From NCBI GenBank assembly GCA_934365945.1, contig CAKRNE010000002.1, forward strand, positions 248,001 through 312,000: 64,000 nucleotides of DNA, read 5' to 3'. The DNA is from an uncultured Agathobacter sp. (GTDB lineage: Bacteria; Bacillota; Clostridia; Lachnospirales; Lachnospiraceae). A program made the position numbers and the translations under genes. Below, in pieces: positions 27,655 to 34,716 of the stretch. Below the pieces are notes generated by a model, which was not told where the DNA came from, made no database searches, and worked only from the letters and a program-made list of their open reading frames with translations. Numbering within the stretch: position 1 is the stretch's first letter; each line of letters starts with the position of its first letter.

Positions 27655-28275
27655 ATGAATAAATTTTCTTTAGATAATGTTAACGAAATGTATATGGATG
27701 TGCTTAAAGAGCTTGGAAATATCGGAGCCGGAAATGCAACGACGGCAATAGCGGGCATGCTTGGCACATCTATGTCTATGAATGTACCAAAGGTACTGCT
27801 TGTGGACGCAACAAAGATTGGCGATGCAATCTGTCCCGAGGAAGAGACCATAGTAGGTATTTTTCTTGAAGTGGAGCAGGATATATCCGGCAGCATGATG
27901 TTTCTTATGAAAATTCCGGCAGCTCATTTTCTGGTGAATAAGCTTATGGGAAGAGCTCCTGAATATAATGAGCCGTTCGATGAGATGGATCTTTCTGCAA
28001 TGAAGGAGATAGGCAATATTATTGCCGGATCATATCTTTCAGCACTTTCAACACTTACAAATCTTAGAATCAAACCGTCCGTTCCGTATATTGCAGTAGA
28101 TATGGCAGCCTCGATACTCAGTGTACCGGCTGTACAGTTTGGTCAGTATGGGGATAATGCATTATTCATTGAAACGGAATTTGGCAACGAGGTTATGATG
28201 AATGGTTATTTTATATTGATGCCTGATCCTGATTCATATGACAATATCTTATCGGCTTTGGGAATCAGTATGTAG
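27655..28275 (+). CDS. cheC: CheY-P phosphatase CheC
   Basis: CheC dephosphorylates CheY-P and is stimulated by CheD. Both active-site motifs are present in the 206 residues: E19-L-G-N22-I-G-A-G-N and E118-I-G-N121-I-I-A-G. The two half-domains are in the normal order. AAGGG precedes the ATG at 27655. cheD follows after 14 bases, the standard partner arrangement. Confidence 0.97.
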   Translation: MNKFSLDNVNEMYMDVLKELGNIGAGNATTAIAGMLGTSMSMNVPKVLLVDATKIGDAICPEEETIVGIFLEVEQDISGSMMFLMKIPAAHFLVNKLMGRAPEYNEPFDEMDLSAMKEIGNIIAGSYLSALSTLTNLRIKPSVPYIAVDMAASILSVPAVQFGQYGDNALFIETEFGNEVMMNGYFILMPDPDSYDNILSALGISM

Positions 28276-28289
28276 GAGAAGCTTATATT

Positions 28290-28775
28290 ATGGCAAAAAC
28301 AATAAAAGTAGCAATGGCTGATTTACAGATAGCTAAAGCACCGGATTGCCTGACTACACTTGGACTTGGTTCATGCATTGGATTGACTTTATATGATCCT
28401 GTTATCAAGGTTGGAGGGCTCGTGCATTATATGCTGCCTGACAGTACAAAGCTGCGTAATAATACAAACATTGCAAAATTTGGAGACACCGGTATTAAAG
28501 AACTTTACAATCAGATAGTTAAGGCGGGGGCGAACCCAAGGAGACTTGTTGCCAAAATTGCCGGTGGAGCAAAAATGTTCGAAATGTCAAGCACCACAGC
28601 GATTGGATGTGTTGGTGACAGAAATACCGAGATGGCAAAACAAATGCTTTCTTCATTAAAAATTCCATTAAAAGCAGAAGATACTGGACTTAACTATGGA
28701 AGAACTGTTATACTTGACTGTGAGACAGGAAAATATATAATTAAAGCTGTCGGTAAATCAGAAAAGGTGATTTGA
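28290..28775 (+). CDS. cheD: Chemoreceptor glutamine deamidase CheD
   Basis: CheD deamidates receptor Gln residues and binds CheC. The 161-residue protein carries the Cys-His pair of the family: C29 in L-G-L-G-S-C-I-G, H46 in G-G-L-V-H-Y-M-L-P, with T23 in the expected third position. It is followed by a one-base gap and a small membrane protein. Confidence 0.97.
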   Translation: MAKTIKVAMADLQIAKAPDCLTTLGLGSCIGLTLYDPVIKVGGLVHYMLPDSTKLRNNTNIAKFGDTGIKELYNQIVKAGANPRRLVAKIAGGAKMFEMSSTTAIGCVGDRNTEMAKQMLSSLKIPLKAEDTGLNYGRTVILDCETGKYIIKAVGKSEKVI

Positions 28776-28776
28776 T

Positions 28777-29067
28777 ATGAAAAGTAAATTTTTGCCTCCA
28801 CTTGTCATGCTTTTGGCAGGCTTTGTGTGCAGCATACTTTCTTTGCAACAGAGAGTTGATTTGATGACATTTACCACAAGACTTCTTTCAGTACTGGTTA
28901 TATTTTATATAATAGGCGGTATTATGAAGCTTGTGCTTGATAAAGCATTGATGGTAATGGCTGACAAGGATACAAGTGAAAATGAATCCGAAAAGGCAGA
29001 TGACACACCGAATGACAATACAGATGATGCATCGGCCGGTTCAGATGCCGGAAATACTGATGAATAA
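28777..29067 (+). CDS. Small membrane protein of flagellar operon, unknown function
   Basis: A 96-residue protein with two predicted membrane helices (about 4-22 and 28-52) and an acidic Asp/Asn/Glu-rich tail from about 65 to the end. I do not recognise a family. It lies between cheD and fliA, one base after cheD, with AAAAGGTG as ribosome site, so it is almost certainly co-transcribed with the chemotaxis genes. Whether it acts in motility is not shown by sequence. Confidence 0.75.
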   Translation: MKSKFLPPLVMLLAGFVCSILSLQQRVDLMTFTTRLLSVLVIFYIIGGIMKLVLDKALMVMADKDTSENESEKADDTPNDNTDDASAGSDAGNTDE

Positions 29068-29117
29068 GTCATTGAATTTCAGTACATTATACCGGTCTGC
29101 CGAACTCAGGGGGAACA

Positions 29118-29885
29118 ATGAAAACAGTAGATAAAGAGAAGCTGTGGGATGATTATCGCAAGAATCCCACACCGGCATTGCGTGAACAGCTTATAATTGA
29201 ATATGCACAACTGGTGAAGCTGGTGGCTGGACGCCTTAGCATGTATCTGGGACATAATGTTGAATACGAAGATCTGGTGAGCTATGGAATCTTTGGTCTT
29301 ATTGATGCAATTGACAAATTTAACATGGAGAAAAATGTTAAATTTGAGACATACGCAAGCCTGAGAATCAGAGGTGCAATACTTGATCAGATAAGAAAGA
29401 TGGATTGGATTCCAAGAACGGTAAGGCAGCGACAGCGCAAAATTGATGAGGCTATCAAGCAGGTTGAGCTTCGAACCGGCAAAACTGCAAGTGATGAAGA
29501 GCTTGCCAGGGAGCTGGACATATCAGGAGAAGAACTGTGCAACTGGCAGTCACAGCTTAAGGTTACAAATGTCATTTCACTTGATGAGTTTGCGGAGACA
29601 GGACCTGAGCCGGTGATGGATGCAACACACAATTCACATTTCACACAGCCTGAAGAGCTTGTCACAAAAGAAGAGCTTAAGACCATGCTGGTGAAATCTC
29701 TTGACAACCTCACTGAAAAAGAGCGAAAGGTTATTGAGCTGTATTATTATGATGATTTGACTTTAAAGGAGATAAGCAATATACTTGATGTGTCGGAATC
29801 AAGGGTTTCACAGCTTCATACCAAGGGTCTGATAAAAATGCGCAAGGTTATGGGTCCGTATATGGACATTCTGACAACAGATTAA
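29118..29885 (+). CDS. fliA: Flagellar sigma factor sigma-28 (FliA/SigD)
   Basis: This 255-residue sigma-70-family factor directs late flagellar and chemotaxis genes. Region 2 has Y-E-D-L-V-S-Y-G-I-F-G-L-I-D-A-I-D-K-F and F-E-T-Y-A-S-L-R-I-R-G-A-I-L-D; then I-P-R-T-V-R-Q; region 4 has L-T-E-K-E-R-K-V-I-E-L-Y-Y and S-R-V-S-Q-L-H-T-K. It lies near the end of the operon, as sigD does in Bacillus. A FlgM anti-sigma gene is not in the window. Confidence 0.98.
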   Translation: MKTVDKEKLWDDYRKNPTPALREQLIIEYAQLVKLVAGRLSMYLGHNVEYEDLVSYGIFGLIDAIDKFNMEKNVKFETYASLRIRGAILDQIRKMDWIPRTVRQRQRKIDEAIKQVELRTGKTASDEELARELDISGEELCNWQSQLKVTNVISLDEFAETGPEPVMDATHNSHFTQPEELVTKEELKTMLVKSLDNLTEKERKVIELYYYDDLTLKEISNILDVSESRVSQLHTKGLIKMRKVMGPYMDILTTD

Positions 29886-29905
29886 TATATGATAAAGGGG
29901 ATAAT

Positions 29906-30931
29906 ATGACTACTTTGGAAATTACACTCATATTGGTAGGAATAGTTTTTTTGATAGGCAGCTTTATGGTAAAGGATAAGCTGTCTAAAAATGATTTGGA
30001 TAAAATTGCGGATATGAGCGCTGAAGAATTAAAGGTTATAACGGAAAAAGAGGTCAAAAACGCTGAGTCAGCGATAGACGGAATGTTAAACGAACATATT
30101 GCTTCGAAAACGGATGAGACTAAAAGGGATCTGGAAAAAGAAACCAATTCGAAGATTATGGCTATAAATGAGTATTCTGATACGGTTTTGGATTCGATTA
30201 ATAAATCTCACAATGAGATAATGTTTTTGTACAGTATGCTCAACGATAAGCATGAAGAGCTCACACGTCTGTCCGGAAATATTGAAAAAATAACTGCCCA
30301 GGCAAAAAAAACATTCAAACCCGTTGATGCATCCAAAATCAATAATCTGTCAAACAAAACAGTGTCAAGTGCAAAGCCGGTGGGGCATGCTGCACCAGTA
30401 CCAAATCGTCAGGCGGTAACAGAGAGCAGAGGCATTGCTTCTTCAGATACGGTTACAGGAACAAAAAACACAGCAAGCGTAAAAACACAGAATGTATCGG
30501 CACAAAATATGATGTCACAGAATGTGTCAACACAAAATATAATGTCACAGAATGTGTCAACACAAAATATAATGTCACAGAATACGGTGGTTCGGAATAA
30601 TGCAGCTTCAAATACCGCGGTTTTAAATGCAGCAGTTCCAAATATGGCAGCGCAGAATACAGTGACTCAGAATGCTGCTGCCTCAAATATGCCAACTAGA
30701 AATATGCCTGCGCAGAATATGACGGCTTCAAATGCAGCAATGCCCTCCCAAAATCTGTCAAATACAGATGTGCAGAGCAGCAGGGTTTATGATATTTCTG
30801 AGATAAACCATAATCCGCAGATACTGAGACTTTACAAATCCGGAAAAGATATCGTGGAAATAGCAAAAGAGCTTGGGCTTGGCAAGGGTGAGGTTAAGCT
30901 TGTGATTGATTTATATAACGAGGGAAAATAA
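29906..30931 (+). CDS. SwrB/YlxL-like membrane protein with Asn/Gln repeats
   Basis: The 341-residue protein has one N-terminal membrane helix (about 4-21), a charged coiled-coil region (about 30-130), a long low-complexity segment rich in Asn, Gln, Ala and Met (about 190-295), and a C-terminal helix-turn-helix-like segment: I-L-R-L-Y-K-S-G-K-D-I-V-E-I-A-K-E-L-G-L, G-K-G-E-V-K-L-V-I-D-L-Y. That ending and the location directly after the sigma-28 gene match YlxL/SwrB of Bacillus, which activates assembly of the export apparatus. Bacillus SwrB is about half this length. Function here is inferred. Confidence 0.65.
   Translation: MTTLEITLILVGIVFLIGSFMVKDKLSKNDLDKIADMSAEELKVITEKEVKNAESAIDGMLNEHIASKTDETKRDLEKETNSKIMAINEYSDTVLDSINKSHNEIMFLYSMLNDKHEELTRLSGNIEKITAQAKKTFKPVDASKINNLSNKTVSSAKPVGHAAPVPNRQAVTESRGIASSDTVTGTKNTASVKTQNVSAQNMMSQNVSTQNIMSQNVSTQNIMSQNTVVRNNAASNTAVLNAAVPNMAAQNTVTQNAAASNMPTRNMPAQNMTASNAAMPSQNLSNTDVQSSRVYDISEINHNPQILRLYKSGKDIVEIAKELGLGKGEVKLVIDLYNEGK
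30511..30582 (+). repeat. 30-base tandem repeat in SwrB-like gene
   Basis: Two identical 30-base copies (30511-30540 and 30541-30570) and a partial third (to 30582), with a diverged partial copy at about 30490-30510, encode the ten-residue unit M-S-Q-N-V-S-T-Q-N-I. Identity of the copies points to recent slippage or duplication. Confidence 0.95.
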
Positions 30932-30932
30932 A

Positions 30933-31553
30933 GTGAGACTAAAATATTATCTTCGTGGACTTGGACTTGGGATTATATTTGCCGTTTTTATAATGATGGT
31001 GGGATATCGCAATCATGGTTCATCAATGTCAGATTCACAAATAATTGAAAAGGCAAAGGCTCTCGGAATGGTTGAAACAGAAGACTCATCCGGGATGAAG
31101 ACCGATAATAAGACCGATAATAAAACTGATGGAAAAACCGATAAAAAAATCGACTCATCTGAGCCGGATACATCAACAGCAGACACGTCAACGGCTGAGG
31201 ATACCCAGACCGGCACAGACAATACCGATGCAGACAATACCACCGATACAGCGGATGCTGATACAACAGCGCCTTCGGATGCTGCTGCAACGGACTCTGC
31301 TGCATCAGATGCCGCCGGTGCAGATGCCGCACAGCCGCAGCAGAATACTACTTTCACGATTACGGTTGGCGGTGGAGATACCTGCAGGATGATTGCTGAA
31401 AGATTACAGACAGCAGGTATTATTGACGATGCTGAGAAATTCAGGGTTTATATGGGGCAGAAGGGTGTGGATCAGTTTATAGCTGATGGCAGCCATGAGA
31501 TACCTTATGGAGCTTCATATGACGATATAATTAATATACTTACACAAAAATAA
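30933..31553 (+). CDS. Membrane-anchored protein with MltG/YceG N-terminal (LysM-like) subdomain only
   Basis: The 206 residues comprise a membrane helix (about 5-25), a Thr/Asp/Ala-rich linker (about 45-130), and a C-terminal domain beginning T-F-T-I-T-V-G-G-G-D-T with M-I-A-E-R-L-Q-T-A-G-I-I and ending I-I-N-I-L-T-Q. This resembles the LysM-like part of endolytic transglycosylase MltG, but the lytic domain with its catalytic Glu is absent. The GTG at 30933, just after the previous stop and behind GAGGG, is preferred to the TTG at 30906. It is the last gene of the operon. Confidence 0.65.
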   Translation: MRLKYYLRGLGLGIIFAVFIMMVGYRNHGSSMSDSQIIEKAKALGMVETEDSSGMKTDNKTDNKTDGKTDKKIDSSEPDTSTADTSTAEDTQTGTDNTDADNTTDTADADTTAPSDAAATDSAASDAAGADAAQPQQNTTFTITVGGGDTCRMIAERLQTAGIIDDAEKFRVYMGQKGVDQFIADGSHEIPYGASYDDIINILTQK

Positions 31554-31563
31554 TAAATATTGC

Positions 31564-31592
31564 TTGCACATAAGCCTTTGGTATGTTATAAT
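31564..31592 (+). promoter_or_regulatory. Strong sigma-A promoter of rpsB-tsf
   Basis: TTGCAC (31564-31569), a 17-base spacer and a perfect TATAAT (31587-31592). A transcript would start near 31599, giving a leader of about 115 bases before rpsB. It separates the housekeeping block from the fla/che operon. Confidence 0.8.
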
Positions 31593-31604
31593 TCCAAAGG
31601 CTTA
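31571..31604 (+). repeat. 11-bp inverted repeat centred on the rpsB -10 element
   Basis: TAAGCCTTTGG (31571-31581) and CCAAAGGCTTA (31594-31604) are perfect complements with a 12-base loop that contains TATAAT. Transcripts reading in from the flagellar operon would form this hairpin, but no T-run follows on the + strand. As DNA it could be an operator; as RNA a weak terminator or processing site. Confidence 0.75.
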
Positions 31605-31714
31605 AATACTATAAAGCACGTGTGCGGATGATCGCCGGTGCCGGATAACGCTTACCGGTGGCTGATCTAATTGGAAACACACGGAAGATTAATAACCAAA
31701 CGGAGGTAAATAAA
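31605..31714 (+). ncRNA. Structured rpsB leader, candidate S2 autoregulatory RNA
   Basis: An outer stem CGTGTG (31619-31624) with CACACG (31678-31683) encloses an inner bulged stem: GATCGCCGGT (31630-31639) against ACCGGTGGCTGATC (31654-31667), with a loop around CCGGATAACGCTT. The region ends before the ribosome site GGAGGT at 31702. Ribosomal protein mRNAs often carry leaders that the encoded protein binds; S2 control is known in Proteobacteria. Autoregulation here is inferred from structure and position. I cannot assign a named RNA family. Confidence 0.55.
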
Positions 31715-32449
31715 ATGAGCGTAATTTCAATGAAACAGTTACTCGAGGCAGGTGTTCATTTCGGACATCAGACAAGAAGATGGAACCCTAAAATGGCTCC
31801 TTACATCTACACAGAGCGTAATGGTATCTACATCATCGACTTACAGAAGTCTGTAGGAAAGGTTGATGAGGCATATGATGCAGTATCTGATATCGCTGCT
31901 CAGGGTGGTACAATCCTTTTCGTAGGTACAAAGAAGCAGGCTCAGGATGCTATCAAGACTGAGGCAGAGCGTTGTGGTATGTACTATGTAAACGAGAGAT
32001 GGTTAGGTGGAATGCTTACAAACTTCCGCACAATCGAGAGCCGTATTGCAAGACTTAAAGCTATCGAGACAATGGCAGAGGATGGCACATTCGATGTTCT
32101 TCCTAAGAAGGAAGTAATCGCACTCAAGAAAGAGTGGGATAAGCTTGAGAAGAACCTTGGTGGAATCAAGGAAATGAAGAGAATCCCGGATGCAATCTTC
32201 GTAGTAGATCCTAAGAAAGAGCGTATCTGTATCAAAGAGGCTCAGGCACTTGGAATCACTCTTATCGGTATCGCTGATACAAACTGTGATCCGGACGAGT
32301 TAGATTATGTTATCCCAGGAAACGATGATGCTATCAGAGCTGTTAAATTAATCGTATCTAAGATGGCAGACGCTGTTATCGAGGCAAAGCAGGGAGCTGA
32401 GGAAGAGGTTACTGCTGAGGAAGCTTCTGAGGAGACAGTTGAGGAATAA
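31715..32449 (+). CDS. rpsB: 30S ribosomal protein S2
   Basis: S2 of the small ribosomal subunit, 244 residues. The start [23 protein letters not shown] is diagnostic, as is [12 protein letters not shown] near residue 93. The open frame extends back to 31658, but GGAGGT at 31702-31707 fixes the ATG at 31715. The C-terminal tail is Glu-rich. tsf follows, the almost universal partner. Confidence 0.99.
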   Translation: MSVISMKQLLEAGVHFGHQTRRWNPKMAPYIYTERNGIYIIDLQKSVGKVDEAYDAVSDIAAQGGTILFVGTKKQAQDAIKTEAERCGMYYVNERWLGGMLTNFRTIESRIARLKAIETMAEDGTFDVLPKKEVIALKKEWDKLEKNLGGIKEMKRIPDAIFVVDPKKERICIKEAQALGITLIGIADTNCDPDELDYVIPGNDDAIRAVKLIVSKMADAVIEAKQGAEEEVTAEEASEETVEE

Positions 32450-32476
32450 AACAGATTAATATCGGAGGATGATCAA

Positions 32477-33562
32477 ATGGCTATTACAGCAGGTATGGTA
32501 AAAGAGCTGCGTGAAATGACAGGCGCAGGTATGATGGACTGCAAAAAGGCTTTAACAGAGACAAACGGTGATATGGATGCCGCTGTTGAGGTATTAAGAA
32601 AAAGCGGCGCAGCTAAGATGGAAAAGAAGCAGAGCAGAATCGCTGCTGAGGGAATCGCACGTGTTGCCGTAAACGGAAACGTTGCAGTTGTAGCAGAGGT
32701 TAACTCTGAGACAGATTTCGTTGCTAAGAATGAGACATTCCAGGAGTTCGTTCAGACTGTAGCTGATACAGCACTTGCTTCTGATTTAAATGGTGGTGCA
32801 AACGGAGAGGATATAGACGCTCTTCTTGCTACAAACGGACTTAGCGAGCTTCTTGTTGAGAAGACATCTACAATCGGAGAGAAGTTATCTGTTCGTAGAT
32901 TTGCAAAGGTTACAGGCGATGTTGTTACTTCTTACATCCATGGCGGTGGAAGAATCGGCGTTATCATTGCAGCAAATGGTGCAGCAGATGATGCAGCTAA
33001 AGAGGCAATCACAAATATCGCTATGCAGGTTGCAGCTATGAACCCACAGTACATCAGCAGAAACGATATCTCTGATGATGAGCTTGCAAAGCTTAGAGAA
33101 ATTACTATTGACAGTGCTTTAAATGATGCTACAACACTTCCAAAGCCTATTCTCAATAAGTTAATTGACAAGGCAATCAATGAGAAGCTTTGGAGCGATG
33201 ACGATATCAACAACTTCAACGAGCACAAGAACAACATGAACTATGTATGGAACTTCTTATCAGATGCTGCAAAGGCAAAGCTTGGTGAGCTTGCTATGGC
33301 AGATAAGGCTTCTATCACAGCAGAGAAGATGTTCAATGGCTTAGTAGAGGGTCGTGTCTCTAAGCAGTTAAAGGAAATTTGCCTTCTTGACCAGACATAT
33401 GTTAAGGCTGAAGATGGAAAACAGTCAGTTGGCAAGTATCTTGAGTCAGTTTCAAAGGATCTTACTATTGCAAAGATGGTTCGTTTTGAAGTTGGTGAAG
33501 GTATGGAAAAGAAACAGGAGGATTTCGCAGCTGAGGTAGCAGCTCAGATGGCAGGAGTCTAA
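32477..33562 (+). CDS. tsf: Translation elongation factor Ts, with central insertion
   Basis: EF-Ts exchanges GDP for GTP on EF-Tu. It has the N-terminal UBA-like signature V-K-E-L-R-E-M-T-G-A-G-M-M-D-C-K-K-A-L, the T-D-F-V-A-K-N-E nucleotide-exchange motif near 78-85, and the ending V-R-F-E-V-G-E-G-M-E-K-K. At 361 residues it is about 60-80 longer than the roughly 280-310 of many bacteria; the extra part is at about residues 212-275, before I-T-A-E-K-M-F-N-G-L-V-E-G-R. Reading frame is intact. GGAGG precedes the ATG. Confidence 0.98.
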   Translation: MAITAGMVKELREMTGAGMMDCKKALTETNGDMDAAVEVLRKSGAAKMEKKQSRIAAEGIARVAVNGNVAVVAEVNSETDFVAKNETFQEFVQTVADTALASDLNGGANGEDIDALLATNGLSELLVEKTSTIGEKLSVRRFAKVTGDVVTSYIHGGGRIGVIIAANGAADDAAKEAITNIAMQVAAMNPQYISRNDISDDELAKLREITIDSALNDATTLPKPILNKLIDKAINEKLWSDDDINNFNEHKNNMNYVWNFLSDAAKAKLGELAMADKASITAEKMFNGLVEGRVSKQLKEICLLDQTYVKAEDGKQSVGKYLESVSKDLTIAKMVRFEVGEGMEKKQEDFAAEVAAQMAGV

Positions 33563-33599
33563 AAGATTTTTTGCATACGCAGATTAAACGAATGCTGTT

Positions 33600-33640
33600 C
33601 CGCAAAAGTTTAAGCTAATTTAAACTTTTGCGGATTTTTT
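33600..33640 (+). terminator. Rho-independent terminator after tsf
   Basis: CCGCAAAAGTTTAA (33600-33613) pairs perfectly with TTAAACTTTTGCGG (33620-33633), loop GCTAAT, followed by ATTTTTTA. A 14-bp perfect stem with a six-T tail is a strong terminator. Confidence 0.95.
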
Positions 33641-33645
33641 ATATC

Positions 33646-33673
33646 TTTACAAGTCACGAAAATATGATAAAAT
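33646..33673 (+). promoter_or_regulatory. Promoter for pseudo-deacetylase, bactofilin and pyrH-frr
   Basis: TTTACA (33646-33651), 16-base spacer, TAAAAT (33668-33673), right after the tsf terminator and 68 bases before the next start codon. A 6-base inverted repeat, AGTCAC (33652-33657) and GTGACT (33688-33693), flanks the -10 box. Prediction only. Confidence 0.55.
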
Positions 33674-33741
33674 AATATAAGAATCATGTGACTGTCAATT
33701 TACAGATAGTTGCAAAATCACTCATAACACGGGGGAAGCAT

Positions 33742-34695
33742 ATGGACTCAAAAGACAAAGAAATTGCTGAGCAGCAACAGCAGCGCCGTAAAAGAGTGAG
33801 CCGTATAAAAACAAGTATTATAATGACAATTGCAATATGGATGGCAATATCACTGCTTGCAATTGTTGTACTTGGAATTATGGTTGTTAAGCTCAATTCC
33901 AGAATTTACAAATTAGAGTTACAGCTTAATAATGCAGTATCGTCAACCGTAAATACTACAGAACCGGTTAACGAGGGCTCCGAGGGCGAGAATGCTGATG
34001 CTTCGAAGCAGACTGTTGTAAAACAGCTTGATTCAAAGGACAACGTGTATCAGGAAGGGGATGCAAGAAAGGTATACCTTACCTTTGAGTGTATCCCCGG
34101 GGATAACACGGGAGTGATTTTAGATACTCTTGCAAAATACAATGTCAAGGCAACTTTTTTTGTCACTGCTGATACTTCCGGTAAATATGAAGATGTTTAC
34201 AGACGCATAGTGAATGAGGGACATACCATTGCTATGGATTCATATAGTAATTCATACAGTAAAATATATGAATCAACGCAGTCATTTACTGATGATCTGA
34301 CAGAGATTTCCGGATATATCTCGAATTTAACAGGTGTCACCCCGCACATATACCGTTTTCCGGGTGGCAGTATGAACCAAATCAGCAATGTCAATATGGT
34401 TGATTTGGTTAAGATACTCAATTCCAAAAATATTACATATTATGACTGGAATGTAAACTCGGGTGATACAGCGGATGGCTGTACAACAGATAACATCGTG
34501 TCTAATGTAACTTCCGGAATTGCCAAATATGATAATTCGGTTGTGTTATTACATGATGATTCAAACAGTTCAACCACGGCAGAGGCTATAGGACCATTAA
34601 TTGATGCACTTAACAATATGGGTGCAGAGATTTTGCCGATTGATGATAGTACATATAAAGTTCAATACATCAAAGCAGATAGTGTTGGACAATGA
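33742..34695 (+). CDS. Membrane-anchored NodB-fold protein lacking metal ligands (pseudo polysaccharide deacetylase)
   Basis: The 317-residue protein has a membrane helix (about 27-50), a linker and a NodB homology domain from about 110. The fold markers remain (V-Y-L-T-F, V-K-A-T-F-F-V-T, I-V-N-E-G-H-T-I, Y-R-F-P-G-G-S, Y-Y-D-W-N-V, V-V-L-L-H-D). The catalytic and metal positions do not: T-F-D-D-G-P has become T-F-E116-C117-I-P, and the H-S-x-x-H motif reads D166-S-Y-S-N170. Deacetylation is therefore unlikely. GGGGGAAG sets the ATG at 33742 rather than the frame opening at 33688. A glycan-binding or scaffold role is inference. Confidence 0.85.
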   Translation: MDSKDKEIAEQQQQRRKRVSRIKTSIIMTIAIWMAISLLAIVVLGIMVVKLNSRIYKLELQLNNAVSSTVNTTEPVNEGSEGENADASKQTVVKQLDSKDNVYQEGDARKVYLTFECIPGDNTGVILDTLAKYNVKATFFVTADTSGKYEDVYRRIVNEGHTIAMDSYSNSYSKIYESTQSFTDDLTEISGYISNLTGVTPHIYRFPGGSMNQISNVNMVDLVKILNSKNITYYDWNVNSGDTADGCTTDNIVSNVTSGIAKYDNSVVLLHDDSNSSTTAEAIGPLIDALNNMGAEILPIDDSTYKVQYIKADSVGQ

Positions 34696-34716
34696 AAATA
34701 AACGGAGGATATATTA

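Noticed and set aside
31658-31714. N-terminal extension of rpsB
   Set aside because: The extension lies in the structured leader; a strong GGAGGT sets the ATG at 31715 and S2 conservation starts there.
32477-33562. Frameshift or fusion in tsf because of its length
   Set aside because: The frame is continuous, both ends match EF-Ts and the extra segment is internal, so it is an insertion rather than an error.
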